A stretch of DNA of 64,000 bases, from positions 50,254,697 to 50,318,696 of the forward strand of contig NC_059072.1 of assembly GCF_020497125.1 (NCBI RefSeq), written 5' to 3'. The notes under the pieces are model-generated. The model saw only the letters and a list, made by a program, of their open reading frames with translations, made no database searches and had not been told where the DNA came from. Below, in pieces: positions 11,176-21,523 of the stretch. This DNA is from Mauremys mutica. Its lineage: Eukaryota > Chordata > Testudines > Geoemydidae. A program made the translations under genes and the position numbers. Numbering within the stretch: the first letter of the stretch is position 1; each line of letters opens with the position of its first letter.

Positions 11176-13570
11176 GTAGTATTATGGTGGTGACTACAAA
11201 CACCAATCAAGGCTGTTGTGCTAGGACTCTTTCTAAAAGCCTGTTTCTCTGAACCAGTTTTTAAAACCTATCAGAACCACACTGTGAATAAGTCTCTAGC
11301 AGCAAGAATCACTCTTCTAACTAATTTAGAAAAACCTCTTTGAAGCAGTTTTAGCCATTACAAAAACAATTCTGACGGCTGGAACTTGCTTATGCTGCAG
11401 CTCCAAGAGGTCCAGCCCAACTGGTTTTGAAGTCAGTTTGTTTTTTGGGCGTAGTTCCCTGGAGTAAGCACGGCCATAAAGCACTAAAATGGCTTTTCTC
11501 TGATGGTGCTGCATGGAAGGCAGAGGGCACTTGAAGGAATTTTCTATTTCAATATGACAAGCTGACAATTTATTTGCTAAGGTGACATTTGTGAAGGAGA
11601 GAGTAGAAACTGACAGCATAACATATTTGTCAATAAGCACAGCCAGAAAAATACCTTCTAAAATTAGATGGACCTAAATATAAACAACTAAAACTGCAAA
11701 TGTTGCCGAGTTTTCTTAACTAATAGAGAAATAATAATTGACGAGTGTTTACAACAACAGCAGTGATTAATGGGAAATCAGACCTTATTATCATCAAGTG
11801 TCCCTAGACACTTTAAAAACTGGTTTCAGATATGGAAGCTGGAGTCAGCTGCAACTAAACACAAGCCAAGCTCTGACGGGTTTTCAATGTCACTACCTGC
11901 TCCTAAATGTCACCGAGGAGTTGCCAACAGGTATGAAAAGGCACCAGCTGCTCAGCCTTGCTTTCAGAAGGAGCAAAAGAAGAGTAAAGCGCAAATTGCA
12001 CAAGGAAGCATGGGGCTTATAAAGGAAGGAAAAAATATTATAATAGCACTGTAGCAACATGCATTTCATCAGGTCAAAAGGGATCCCTCATCTTTCTATA
12101 GTTTTCTATTTCAATGTGATTGCATTTTAAACTCCCAGGGCCAAATTATGATGTAATTTACGCTGGTGTAAGTCAAGACTAATTCAATTGGCTGACATGA
12201 AACTTCTCCAGATTAAAGGCAGTGTAACGGAGACCAGAATGTGGCCCCTAAATCTAATTCTCACACCAAAGTAACAAGTTGCACCCCAGCTTTCTGCCAA
12301 GTGAGGTTTCATGTTACTTTGTAGCAAGGTCTCACGTTCCAAACACTTCATTACGCTTATAAAACATAGTACAGTACATTTTCTAGCATACTGTGATGTA
12401 TTATCCTAAATGATTACAATTATGCTATACATGTCATAAATTAACAAAGTACAATTTGCAATACAGTTTCCTTGATTCCTTGCATTTGTTCTCTTACTTG
12501 CTAATTCCTTAACTCATTTCTAGTGCCAGTTAGTAAGTGGGTTTAAAAGAACCAATGATAAATTAAATTAGATTTGTCACTGGTGAGACGAACATGTGTA
12601 CAAACTGAGAGGTAAGAGGGATATTTTCTGATGTACGTCTGACATTTACTGAAAATTAAATTATCCTTTTGATTTTAAGCTGAAATATCGGAACCCTTTC
12701 TCTCTTCCTGTCTGGCTGTTAAAACATAACAAATGTTTGCAGGATTCATATGTGAGCTGTGCTGCTTTGGGTCACCATCTGACTCAGAACATCCACTGAT
12801 GACACTTTTAAGCAGATGCTGTGGATTTAAGTGGTTTTTGTCATGACATCACTACTGAAATCACCTCTGGAAGAAACATAAGCTTGGTGCCCTAGAAAAT
12901 TATCTTCAGGTCTCAAAAGAGATAGCATTAAGTGTATCAAAGGGATTTAGCCTTGAGCAGACTTCTAAAATCTATGCTGACATGCATATTAAAATGAATC
13001 ATTTTGTGAAAATCTCATTGCAGCAAAATTAACTTTCCTTCCCAGTTTTGCTTTATTGGGGCACTGACCACAGAATGACAACAAGCTGAATGATGCTGCA
13101 TCGCTGTGTTAAAATTATGCCCACTTAAAATTGTATATTAGATTCCTACTTTCTATATAGGGACAAGGCTACAGTCTCACTGTCTTCAGTCAGAAGCCCC
13201 TCAACTGAAATGCAATGTACAGGTGTTAATAGGTTACCAGCTTCGCCTACCAAGATGCCACATTCGTATTGCTGGAGGATGCTAGTATGTAATATTTAGC
13301 AGCTGATACATGGTTTCAGATGTTCAGATGGCAGGAAGAAGAAACTGGCAATTCTAAATATCTTGGGAGTCTGTTTGCCAATTTTGCATTTAGGTATTTC
13401 ATTGACCTCATTAGAAACTAAAGTGTACCTACCACACACCTGTCGGATGCCCAAAATAATCTTTATTTAAAAAAGAGAAATAGGGACAAATTGTATTTCC
13501 ATCTGTGCCCAAAAGATACTTTGACAATTAGGAAGATGTTCTTCCTATTTATAAAATACATCTGTAGTAT
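11176..13570. other. Mostly unassigned; one old repeat at about 12135-12250
   Basis: At 12135-12250 the pattern GGGCCAAATTATGATGTAATTTACGCTGGTGTAAG and a later GGAGACCAGAATGTGGCCC resembles an ancient amniote repeat built on 'ttacaccagtgtaaat...agaatcaggccc'. Similar fragments are at 21690-21780, 22720-22800, 31533-31605 and 36075-36145. The rest shows no gene; the 114-, 104- and 94-codon frames here lack recognisable domains. Confidence 0.4.
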
Positions 13571-13574
13571 TACG

Positions 13575-13782
13575 GAACTTAAATAGAATGACAGAAGCAT
13601 AGAAAATAGAGGTGGAAAATAGTTTGCAGGCCATCTAGTCCATATCTCTGCCAGTGCAGGGTTGTTTCCTATATTCGCCTCCATTACCAGTGGGTGAGAT
13701 TGACATGAGGCTGGAGAGAAATCACTGCCTGATCTTCCCCTATCAGTCCCATTGCTAAAGAGGAGTAAAACTTTATCTAGTC
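13575..13782 (-). repeat. Possible CR1-like 3' end, reversed and decayed
   Basis: AGAAGCATAGAAAATAGAGG, GGCCATCTAGTCCATA and CTGCCAGTGCAGGGTTGTT follow the reversed order of a CR1 3' tail ('tcatagaa...catctagtcca...cctgctcaa'). The following hAT-type element at 13783 is inserted just after ATCTAGTC. Confidence 0.4.
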
Positions 13783-14002
13783 CAGGGGTTCTCAAACTGG
13801 GGGTCATGACCCCTCAGGGGGTCACAAGGCTATTACATGGGGGGTTGCGAGCTGTCAGCCTCCACCCCAAACCCTGCTTTGCCTCCAGCATTTATAATAG
13901 TGTTAAATATCTAAAAACATGTTTTTAATTTATTTGGGGGGGTCACACTCAGTGGCTTGCTATGTGAAAGGGGTCACCAGTACACAAGTTTGAGTACCAC
14001 TG
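13783..14002. mobile_element. hAT-type non-autonomous transposon (220 bp)
   Basis: It begins CAGGGGTTCTCAAACTGG and ends CAAGTTTGAGTACCACTG, imperfect inverted termini. The flanking octamers are ATCTAGTC (13775-13782) and GTCTAGTC (14003-14010), 7 of 8 identical. The GGGGGTCA core and AT-rich centre match a common vertebrate element type. A related element is at 34893. Confidence 0.75.
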
Positions 14003-14010
14003 GTCTAGTC

Positions 14011-14638
14011 CCTTCTCTAGCCCATGCGTGCCAGGTATGGGAGGTCCCAAAGCATCAACTGTATGGCATCATCTTATGGCTTTCCCTGTGCTTAATTTTT
14101 ACTGGTGACAGTAATCTCATTATAAGCCATAGGCAGTTTATTTGTTGCAGAGTAATGAGGTGCACTGTAACTTTTAAGACAAGGTATTTTGAAGGATAAC
14201 ATTTAGGAAGGTCATATCTGCAGTTAGGATGCCAGTGGTCATATGCTTATAATCCAGATTTAAGTCACTCTCTAGTATACACTACTTTAGGTAAAGCACT
14301 TCACGTCCCCCACTCCCCAAAGAGCTATCATTTTTCTAAGGCTACACTTAAATGGACAATATCTTTTTAATATTGTGGCTAATCTATTTTTTCAAAATTC
14401 ACTTCTGTCTAGCTGTAAGTGAAGTCTTCATTAGAGGTTGCACTGGTACCTGCAGTGCTGGCATATCGAGCACCATTTGGAAGTCTAAACGTTCAGTGAT
14501 AGCCATGGTGCTTATAAATAGATCTGTTTTAAAAGGGATGTGACACCCTAAGAACTCCTCAATGCCAGCTGACAAAGGGTTCTGTAACAGTAACTCCTGA
14601 CAAACTCTGCTATCTTCCTGTTTATCCAAAGACGGTCA
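14011..14638. other. Unassigned sequence
   Basis: No supported gene; the frames at 14352-14629 on both strands lack domains. Confidence 0.4.
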
Positions 14639-16190
14639 TGTGAGGTCTCTGATCCTCAATCATTGCACGATGTACAGATGGATGATATTTAAGGAGTTGT
14701 ATATATACACTGACAATATGTTTTAAAGCTGGTGTCCAATGCAGTGTTGACAGATTTCTCTACGATAAAAGATGAATGTTCACCTATCTGCATCAGTTCC
14801 CATGTAAGTTAAGCATTGTAAGCCAACACAATAGAAGCCCTATTTGCATACAAAGTCAACATGAAATCAGCACACCAAAAACTCTGTCTCTGGGGAACAG
14901 CAATGAATTTTGGGGGATATAAGAAGAAGGTGAAAGGATACCTTTTTATCCTGCACTGGAGGAAGTAATCAGGCAGTGCAATTACATCCATGAAAATGGA
15001 ATCACAACTTGCCCTGGTTGGAAAGGCTGCAAGGCCATTTAGATGAGAATAGACTGCTTTAGACAGGAAGTTAGCCTGTTAAAGTTAAGTTTAATCTCTA
15101 GAAAGCATGTTATGATTTTGTTTTATATGCAACCTCTTTTTCCATTATTATCCTTACTCACTATCTCTTACAGCTTAGCCTTTGATAATAAACTTATGAT
15201 TCTTTTCACTATAAATATCACAGTGCTGTGGGGTTATATGGGAGCTGATCCTCAAACAAGCTAGTGTGTATGTTGTCCTAACGGGGACAGCAAACCTGGT
15301 ATTTCTGTGAATAGCCAGTGACAGGACTTGGATATCACAGGGGAATGCTTCAAAGGGGCTCAGGGATTAGGGTGCACCTATTGTTGAGTCAACAGTGTGC
15401 CCTTGTTGCCAAGAAGGCTAATGGCATTTTGGGTTGTATAAGTAGGGGCATTTCCAGCAGATCGAGGGATGTGATCATTCCCCTCTATTCAGCACTGGTG
15501 AGGCCTCATCTGGAGTACTGTGTCCAGTTTTGGGCCCCACACTACAAGAAGGATGTGGATAAATTGGAGAGAGTCCAGCAGAGGGCAACAAAAATGATTA
15601 GGGGGCTGGAGCACATGACTTATGAGGAGAAGCTGAGGGAACTGAGATTGTTTAGCCTGCAGAAGAGAAGAATGAGGGGGGATTTGATAGCTGCTTTCAA
15701 CTACCTGAAAAGGGGTTCCAAAGAGGATGGATCTAGACTGTTCTCAGTGGTAGAAGATGACAGAACAAGGAGTAATGGTCTCAAGTTGCAGAGGGGGAGG
15801 TTTAGGTTGGACATTAGGAAAAACTTTTTCACTAGTAGGGTGGTGAAGAACTGGAATGGGTTACCTAGGGAGGTGGTGGAATCTTCTTCCTTAGAGGTTT
15901 TTAAGATCAGGCTTGACAAAGCCCTGGGTGGGATGATTTAGTTGGGAATTGGTCCTGCCTTGAGCAGGGGGTTGGACTAGATGACCTCCTGAGGTCCCTT
16001 CCAACCCTGAGATTCTATGATTCTATGATTGTTCACCTGCAAAGCAAAGCAAGGACTAGCATTCCCCTAAAGAGATTGTTTGGGTGACTAAGATGCTGGT
16101 GTTGTCAGGAAGCCAATACCCAGTTAAACCCAACAAGTTTCTCTCTGTGGAGGCAGGAGGGTAACGAGGATTCTCAGTCTTGGGCACCCC
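14639..16190 (+). mobile_element. LTR fragment split by a CR1 insertion
   Basis: From about 14639 the sequence parallels the LTR at 33042 (AAGGAGTTGTATATATACAC; GTAAGTTAAGCATT; CAATGAATTTTGGGGGATATAAG; a polyadenylation-type AATAAA at 15187-15192). A CR1 fragment occupies about 15383-16031. Afterwards LTR-like sequence (GGAGGCAGGAGGGTAACGAGG) continues to GGGCACCCCACA near 16190. Outer ends are estimates; no exact 5-bp duplication was found. Confidence 0.5.
15383..16031 (+). mobile_element. CR1 LINE 3' fragment, 5'-truncated
   Basis: An uninterrupted frame (about 15383-15941, roughly the last 185 codons of the 207-codon frame from 15318) encodes the C-terminal part of a CR1 ORF2 product, downstream of the reverse transcriptase core. 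Signature strings include [32 protein letters not shown] and [10 protein letters not shown]. The 3' UTR has GGTTGGACTAGATGACCTCC and ends in ATTCTATGATTCTATGATT repeats, the normal CR1 terminus. The first 20 or so codons of the frame come from the LTR it entered. Lack of stops suggests a fairly young copy. Confidence 0.9.
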
Positions 16191-18234
16191 ACAAAAGCAT
16201 CATAGCTGATGTAATGCTGATTGCTTAGGGAAGTTAGGTGTAAATTCTTGCATGATCCAGGAAGAAGATTTAAGAACTAGGTGAAGTTTGAGTTTCATGA
16301 AGAACAATATAAATTGATGTTGTACATTTTTATATGCTTAAAGTTTAAAAAAATCCTACAATATGAAGTGTGACACACACATTACACAGATGAAAGAAAA
16401 AAAGAGGAAAGTGACACAAATACACATCTTCTAGCCCAGCAGGAATACTAAATGATAGGAAATATTTTAAGCACTGATATTTTCAGCATATGTCGTATTG
16501 CTCAAAATGGTAAGTATCCAAGGTAAGTCACCGCCATGGAACCTAGTTTAGAGTACCAATATGTATTACATTTTCACAGATTTCCAAGGAGAATATTCGG
16601 AGTTCTCTGAAATCATCCATGCTCTTTCTAGATGGAAAAGTTATTATTTCTGGGGGAGGATAGTTCACTTTATTTTCTAACCCTATTGCAGTATGGTACA
16701 ATCGGATGGTTGCAGTACTTCTGTCAGGTTGTATCCCTGTGATTGCTGTACTGCAAGCCCTACTGCGACGTTCAGCTTCTTCCTCACCTCCTACAGGCAG
16801 GCATATCTCCTTAGCTCATCCCTTTGAGCTCTGCACACAACTCTAACCTGTCATACCAACTATAGCCCTAATCCTGAGCTATGCTGGGCCTGGGGAGTGG
16901 GAGAGAGAATAAGTATTCAGTTCCCAGGAATTCCTCTCCAAATCCTGGGGAACAACAGGAGGCAGCAGAGAGAGCAAGGAAAGGGTTCTTTATGTATCTT
17001 GATCCTGTTCAGGAGGGTTAGAGAGCAGTAGAAACGACAGCAGGAAAGTTTTTCCATACCAGTTCTGTGACCCCTAAGACATCTATTAACTACATTTGCC
17101 CACTTCCTGCTGATTTTAGGAGGAGAACTATAATCCAGTGGATATTATGCAGTCAACAGGAGCTGGGGGAGGGAGGGATTGCATTCCTACTAGTTTCCTA
17201 GGCTTTTAAGGGCAGGAACTGGTTTAAACTACCTGAACCGTTAAACTAGGCTTAACAGCAAGGCTCATCCATTTGCAAACAGCAACTTGTTATTCAATAT
17301 TTCTTGCTATCACTAAAGCCACTGAGAAAAATGTCCTCGGAAGAGGACTCTAGTCAAATCGTATCACCAAACATATATAAGATTTACCCTGACATTATTT
17401 CCTATTGAGGAAGAAAATTGCTAATTCCATCAGTCAGTCTTTTTCTGTTTTGAAGAATGATGAGCAGAACACAGTCGTCAGTAATTTGAATGGCAGGGTT
17501 TGTTTTTGTTGTGTTTGCTTGTAATTTTATTTTTAGTGTTTTATAAGACACAAAAGGATTCATGATAGTATTATATGCTACTGTAAATCAGATGCAAATC
17601 AAAGCATTTTTCTCAACCAGAATGGAATTAAGATTCCTGAACTACACTCTAAGATTAAACATAAATGATCAAAGTGTAAAAATCTCAATTCTTATCAGTT
17701 TCCACCAGTTCCATATCTAACTTGAAAGACATGGCTACAAATCTCCACATTTTAGTTTTGACCTTGAATGAGGACAAACACTGGCGTGGATTTTTAGTGT
17801 CAGGCCACAACCGTATTAAAGGTAACACAGGGGGAAAAGGTTACCCACTCTATCACTCACACTCTCACCTCCCAGGCATTTTAAGTGATTCCAGTACAGA
17901 GTTGAAGGACTCCTACCATGTAACCCATAACTTGGAGTAAACGCTCTTCAGCCTACCCCTAGGACTCAGCTTGCTCTTTTGAGTCCTACTCTCCTGGCAC
18001 CCCTGGGGGAACACATGGTACTAATTGGGGCACCATGGCACATGAAGGGCACAAGGTCTCCCCCTTTCCCATAAGCACAAGGCCTATCAGCAAAATCCCA
18101 GGTCTTTTACTTCTGGGGACTGTTCCTTTTATCCTGTTAACTGCATTAGAAGTTGGTCATTGAGGGGGCACCAGGGACTAGCTTGGTTGCACCTCTCACC
18201 TGCCCTACCTGGCATCAGAACTTCTCCCCGATCT
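16191..18234. other. Unassigned sequence
   Basis: About 2 kb with no recognised gene or element. The frame at 17722-17940 has no domain. The sequence becomes GC-richer after 17,940, approaching the recombinase relic. Confidence 0.4.
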
Positions 18235-18240
18235 ATTCCC

Positions 18241-18792
18241 TCACTTTCCAGAGCCAGATGTCAGCCCCTCCGTCTGACAAAAGTACTCTCTCATCCATGA
18301 AAAACCCAGACTGATTATCCCAGAGGTCCCTGTGCTGGACCACAGAACACCAGTCTCCAAGAACATCCTGGCAACCTCATAGTTTACCTTCTTCTGAGCC
18401 TTATCCACATGGGCTGGGTTCACAGCTCCCCGTCAAGTCCACCTTGTGCTTATTTCTGAACTGACCAACCTAAATGCCAGGCCACAATTGCTTCATCAAT
18501 CCAATATCCCTGTGAATTCTATCCCTCAAACTGACTCCAGTGCAGGCCCAAGATCATTTTCCCCCACCCCCAGGATGAATAACCAGGGCTTTAGGTGGGT
18601 CTATGTTTGTTCATCAGTGAGTGCAGAAGAGACATAAGCTGATCCCACAGCATGCGTCTCCTGTTGAACCACTGAATGCGTGTAGCTTCGGCCATGAAGC
18701 CCAGGTGTGACCCACCTGCGTATCTGGCTGTCTTCTTGTTGGCTTAATGCACTACCGAGTTCCCACAAATCCAGATATCTCCTGGATGTCTG
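18241..18792 (-). pseudogene. Broken SGNH/GDSL-type hydrolase domain next to a tyrosine recombinase
   Basis: Minus-strand frames carry, in order, the landmarks of an SGNH-fold hydrolase. Block I is IWICGNSVVH with the nucleophile-type serine (codon 18756-18758). It is followed by IQWFNRRRMLWDQL, then GENDLG, a G-x-N-D block III (GEND at 18554-18565), and RGAVNPAHVDKAQKKVN near 18380-18430. The final D-x-x-H block is unrecognisable (about 18260). An in-frame stop follows block I and the reading frame changes at least twice, so it is dead. Hydrolases of this kind follow tyrosine recombinases in some vertebrate Ngaro/DIRS-like elements (from memory). Substrate unknown. Confidence 0.72.
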
Positions 18793-18824
18793 CTGGAATC
18801 AGAAACAGACAGGGTTAGTTACAC
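18793..18824 (-). other. Possible remnant of an intron between recombinase and hydrolase exons
   Basis: On the minus strand GT at 18823-18824 is followed by a pyrimidine-rich run ending TTTCTGATTCCAG, a good 3' splice site, just before the hydrolase exon. At 32 bp it is too short to splice. Either most of the intron is deleted or the donor lies elsewhere. Confidence 0.35.
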
Positions 18825-18859
18825 TTCTTGCCAGCCCCAGCAACATTTCCACTGGGGCA

Positions 18860-20027
18860 GACATACATTCTGTAACAATATGATTTCCAGCACCCTACCA
18901 ACAAGGCCCCTTCCCCATTCTAGTCTGTTTTAGGGTATCCGAGGGACAGCAACATTGCACTGGGTGACAACTGTACATCTGGTAATTCCAGTGCCTGCCG
19001 GGACCTGTCTGTGGTTGCCTGAGGCACTAGCTCACTTACCCTGAAAGTGCCAAAGAAGACCACAATGAATTTTGCCTTAAATGAAATGGCCTCCCTCCCA
19101 CAACTGCATATCCTGAGTAGAGCATTTAACAACCCTGTATGGGTTATGGGTTGCCTGTCATCGCTCCTGTGCTCGTCACCTCTGGAGCATCCCTCCAAGA
19201 GCTTCTGCACTATAAAATCAATGCAAAGGTCTGGGAAACCTGCTAGCTTACACCAAAAAGATAGGCCAGCTAGTCTACCTTTTACAGTGGAAGGAGCTAA
19301 CTCCAGTGATGAGCTGCCAAAATCTTAACAACCGGTTCCCTATAAAAAGTTCTGATTTAAGGAGGGGAGCGGGGGAGGGGCTGGGGCAGGGGGAGACATA
19401 CTTGTGGGGCCAGGGGCCCCTGCAGGGCCTGGGGCAAATTGCCCCACTTGCCTTCCCCCCCGGCAAGCCTAGAGCTTGCAGCCCCCTCCCCCCTTACCTT
19501 GCCAGCAAATCAGGAGGACGACTCCAGAGCTCAGCTGAGCTGCCCAGCTGATGCCGGCGGCTGGCCACGCTGCAGCTGGGGGTAAACGGGGGAAGGGCCG
19601 GGGGAGCCTCAGCCTCCCCAGCTGGGAATCCTGGGAGCAACAGGATGGTCCGGCCCGCGGACTGGAGTTCTTTGCCCACTCCCTGGCCCTTTAACAACCG
19701 GTTCTCCACGGAGGTCTAATTTTAGCAACCGGTTCTTGGGAACCTGTGGGAACCTGCTCCAGCTCACCACTGGCTAACTCGTGATGCATAAACTACACTG
19801 TATATCTCTCCATCCAGTGCTTAGGGATGGGCCACAGATGCTGGAGCCCTTCCTGAGCTCTAAATTCTGTGAGCTCAATAAGGCAGGACCTATCAGCTTT
19901 GAACATCGTCAGGGCAGCTGCATTCTCAACTAGCCCTATGGCTGTCCAGAGCCAAGGCTCCACAGTTGGTGGGGCATCATCATAGACCTCTCTTGGCAAA
20001 TGGGGTGAGCTCCCAGAATCTGTCATC
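18860..20027 (-). pseudogene. Broken tyrosine recombinase of a Ngaro/DIRS-like or Crypton-like element
   Basis: One minus-strand frame, ignoring the later 19304-19772 insertion, runs with a single TAG (19793-19795) from about 20027 to 18920. It includes an N-terminal core-binding region (LAPSTVKG; CKLAGFPD) and the catalytic-domain start FFGTFRVSELV. The arginine there (codon 19040-19042) matches the first catalytic Arg of the family. After KTD there is a stop, and ten codons later the same frame gives VGCWKSYCYRMYV (18860-18898), the C-terminal part where the nucleophile tyrosine lies. The stretch that should hold the H-x-x-R motif is absent. It would have cut and joined DNA to integrate its element; it cannot now. 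Assignment is by motif only. Confidence 0.75.
19304..19772. mobile_element. hAT-type non-autonomous transposon inside the recombinase relic (469 bp)
   Basis: The ends CAGTGATGAGCTG and CAGCTCACCACTG are inverted repeats with one mismatch. An exact 8-bp duplication GCTAACTC lies at 19296-19303 and 19773-19780. Removing the element and one duplication brings the recombinase frame back into register, which supports these boundaries. Inside are four AACCGGTTC words near the ends (19329-19337, 19692-19700, 19728-19736) and a GC-rich centre that produces spurious open frames. Confidence 0.88.
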
Positions 20028-20146
20028 CTGAAATTGAAACAGAGCATCACCAATGAGCCATTGTCTACTACTGGGACATGCACTGCACAAAAACATATGT
20101 TAAACGAGAGGCAGTGCAATACAAAAGCCCTCACTAGTCTCGTTAC
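20028..20146 (-). other. Putative 119-bp intron of the recombinase relic
   Basis: On the minus strand the exon-like end CCTCAG is followed by GTAACG (donor at 20145-20146). The segment ends TTTCAATTTCAG (acceptor at 20028-20029), immediately before the open recombinase frame. Both sites fit vertebrate splice consensus. No transcript evidence is available. Confidence 0.4.
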
Positions 20147-20147
20147 C

Positions 20148-21332
20148 TGAGGCTACACCAACAGCAGCTCCACATGTCCCTTGTCCCCCTCCCTCACAAG
20201 AGCAGGAAGCGGGAATGCAGGGAGTGGTAGCAGAACTGTAGCTGGTCCAGGCAGTGGGAACCAGGAAGCCAGATGCTCCTATAGCTGCAGTGGCAGCTCC
20301 TCATGTCCCTCAACTCCCACCCCTACAAGGGAGGGCAGGAGCACCTCACTTAGGCCCTGCAACATCCCCCAGGTTTGAATTTTTGCAGTTCTGGAAACCA
20401 ACTGCATCAAACCCTCCCTCAACAGGACTCCTGCAGCTCAAGTGGCTGTGCCACTAGACTGGGAAACAGTTGTGCAATCCCTGCAGCAGGACTAAGATCC
20501 CTCTGCCAGAGTGCACCTCCCACAAGCAGGGAAAGTGTCCCAGAGCTCCTACCTTTCTTCTGGGCACTGCATCTCCTGGATGTAAAAGCCACCTAAATTT
20601 TTCCTTGTCCTGGCATCCTGGATCAGGGAACCTAAATTAATCCTGGGAAACAAAATGACGTAAGGAATCCTGGATCAGGGAACCTAAAGTTTTGCTGAAA
20701 CAAAGCAAAAAGAAGCTCCATGGGGCACGGGCTAAAGTTTAAATGAGAACAGAGGGCAAGGGACCAATCATCTGCCTTCCTCCCCCATCTGGCAAGGGAG
20801 TAGCTAGAGACTCTGGAGTGGGAGGAACCACCCCTTCATTCCCCCCTATCAATCAACTGCTCTCATACCCCATTCAACTGGGGCTGTCTCCAATTACTGC
20901 AGGCCCCATCAAATTTTCCACTTTCTGAGGCAGGAGGGTGGGATTGTCCTGACAAGCAAAAATGAGATGTATCATGTTTCTCTACGACAGTAGGATCCCT
21001 ATTTTGCTCTGTTTATGACCTCCCTCAAAGCCTTGGTTGTGCAGCCACCTTCTCACTCAAAGGAGGATTTCTCTGGGGTAGGCACTATCCTTGTGATGTT
21101 TGTACAGTGGGGCTCTGCTCCTTCAATGGGGTTCTTATGTGCTGCAGCAATAGGAACTTCAAATAGTAATTACCATTATCATCAATCTGCATCAGATGAG
21201 GCCCTTTCGGTCCATTAGAATCTCCTCTAGTCAACTGGAGAGGACAGTGGCTGTTGCAAGATGTGAACACTTCTTCCTGTATGCAGCCTACACAGAACTC
21301 CCAACCCTCATTGACCTAAAATAATTAGTGCG
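20148..21332. other. Upstream flank of the recombinase relic; unassigned
   Basis: If the relic is a retrotransposon, its reverse transcriptase should lie here on the minus strand, but I recognise none. There is a near-duplicate pair of GGGACATG-GGAGCTGC words (minus strand, near 20170 and 20300), and TCCTGGATCAGGGAACCTAAA occurs twice (about 20613 and 20667). The open frames at 20181-20596 have low-complexity Ser/Pro composition and no domain. Confidence 0.4.
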
Positions 21333-21523
21333 GGAGGGATAGCTCAGTGGTTTGAGCACTGGCTTGTTAAACCCAGAGTTGTAAACTCAATCCTTGAGGG
21401 GGCTGCTTAGGGATGTAGGGCACAATCAGTACTTGGTCCTGCTAGTGAAGGCAGGGGCTGGACTCAATGACCTTTCAAGGTCCCTTCCAGTTCTAGGAGA
21501 TAGGTATATCTCCATATATATTT
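21333..21523 (+). repeat. tRNA-headed turtle-type SINE
   Basis: A box GATAGCTCAGTGGTTTGAGC and a B-box-like GTTGTAAACTCAATCC (one of the usual bases changed) form the polymerase III promoter. The tail GGACTCAATGACCTTTCAAGGTCCC resembles a CR1 3' end, as expected for a SINE that borrows CR1 reverse transcriptase. It ends TAGGTATATCTCCATATATA. This matches, from memory, the tRNA-Lys-derived SINE described from cryptodiran turtles, which is the main basis for the organism call. Confidence 0.88.

Noticed and set aside
11770..12054. 94- and 74-codon overlapping frames as possible exons
   Set aside because: No splice-site pair, no recognisable domain, and neighbouring frames overlap in the same way, as expected by chance.
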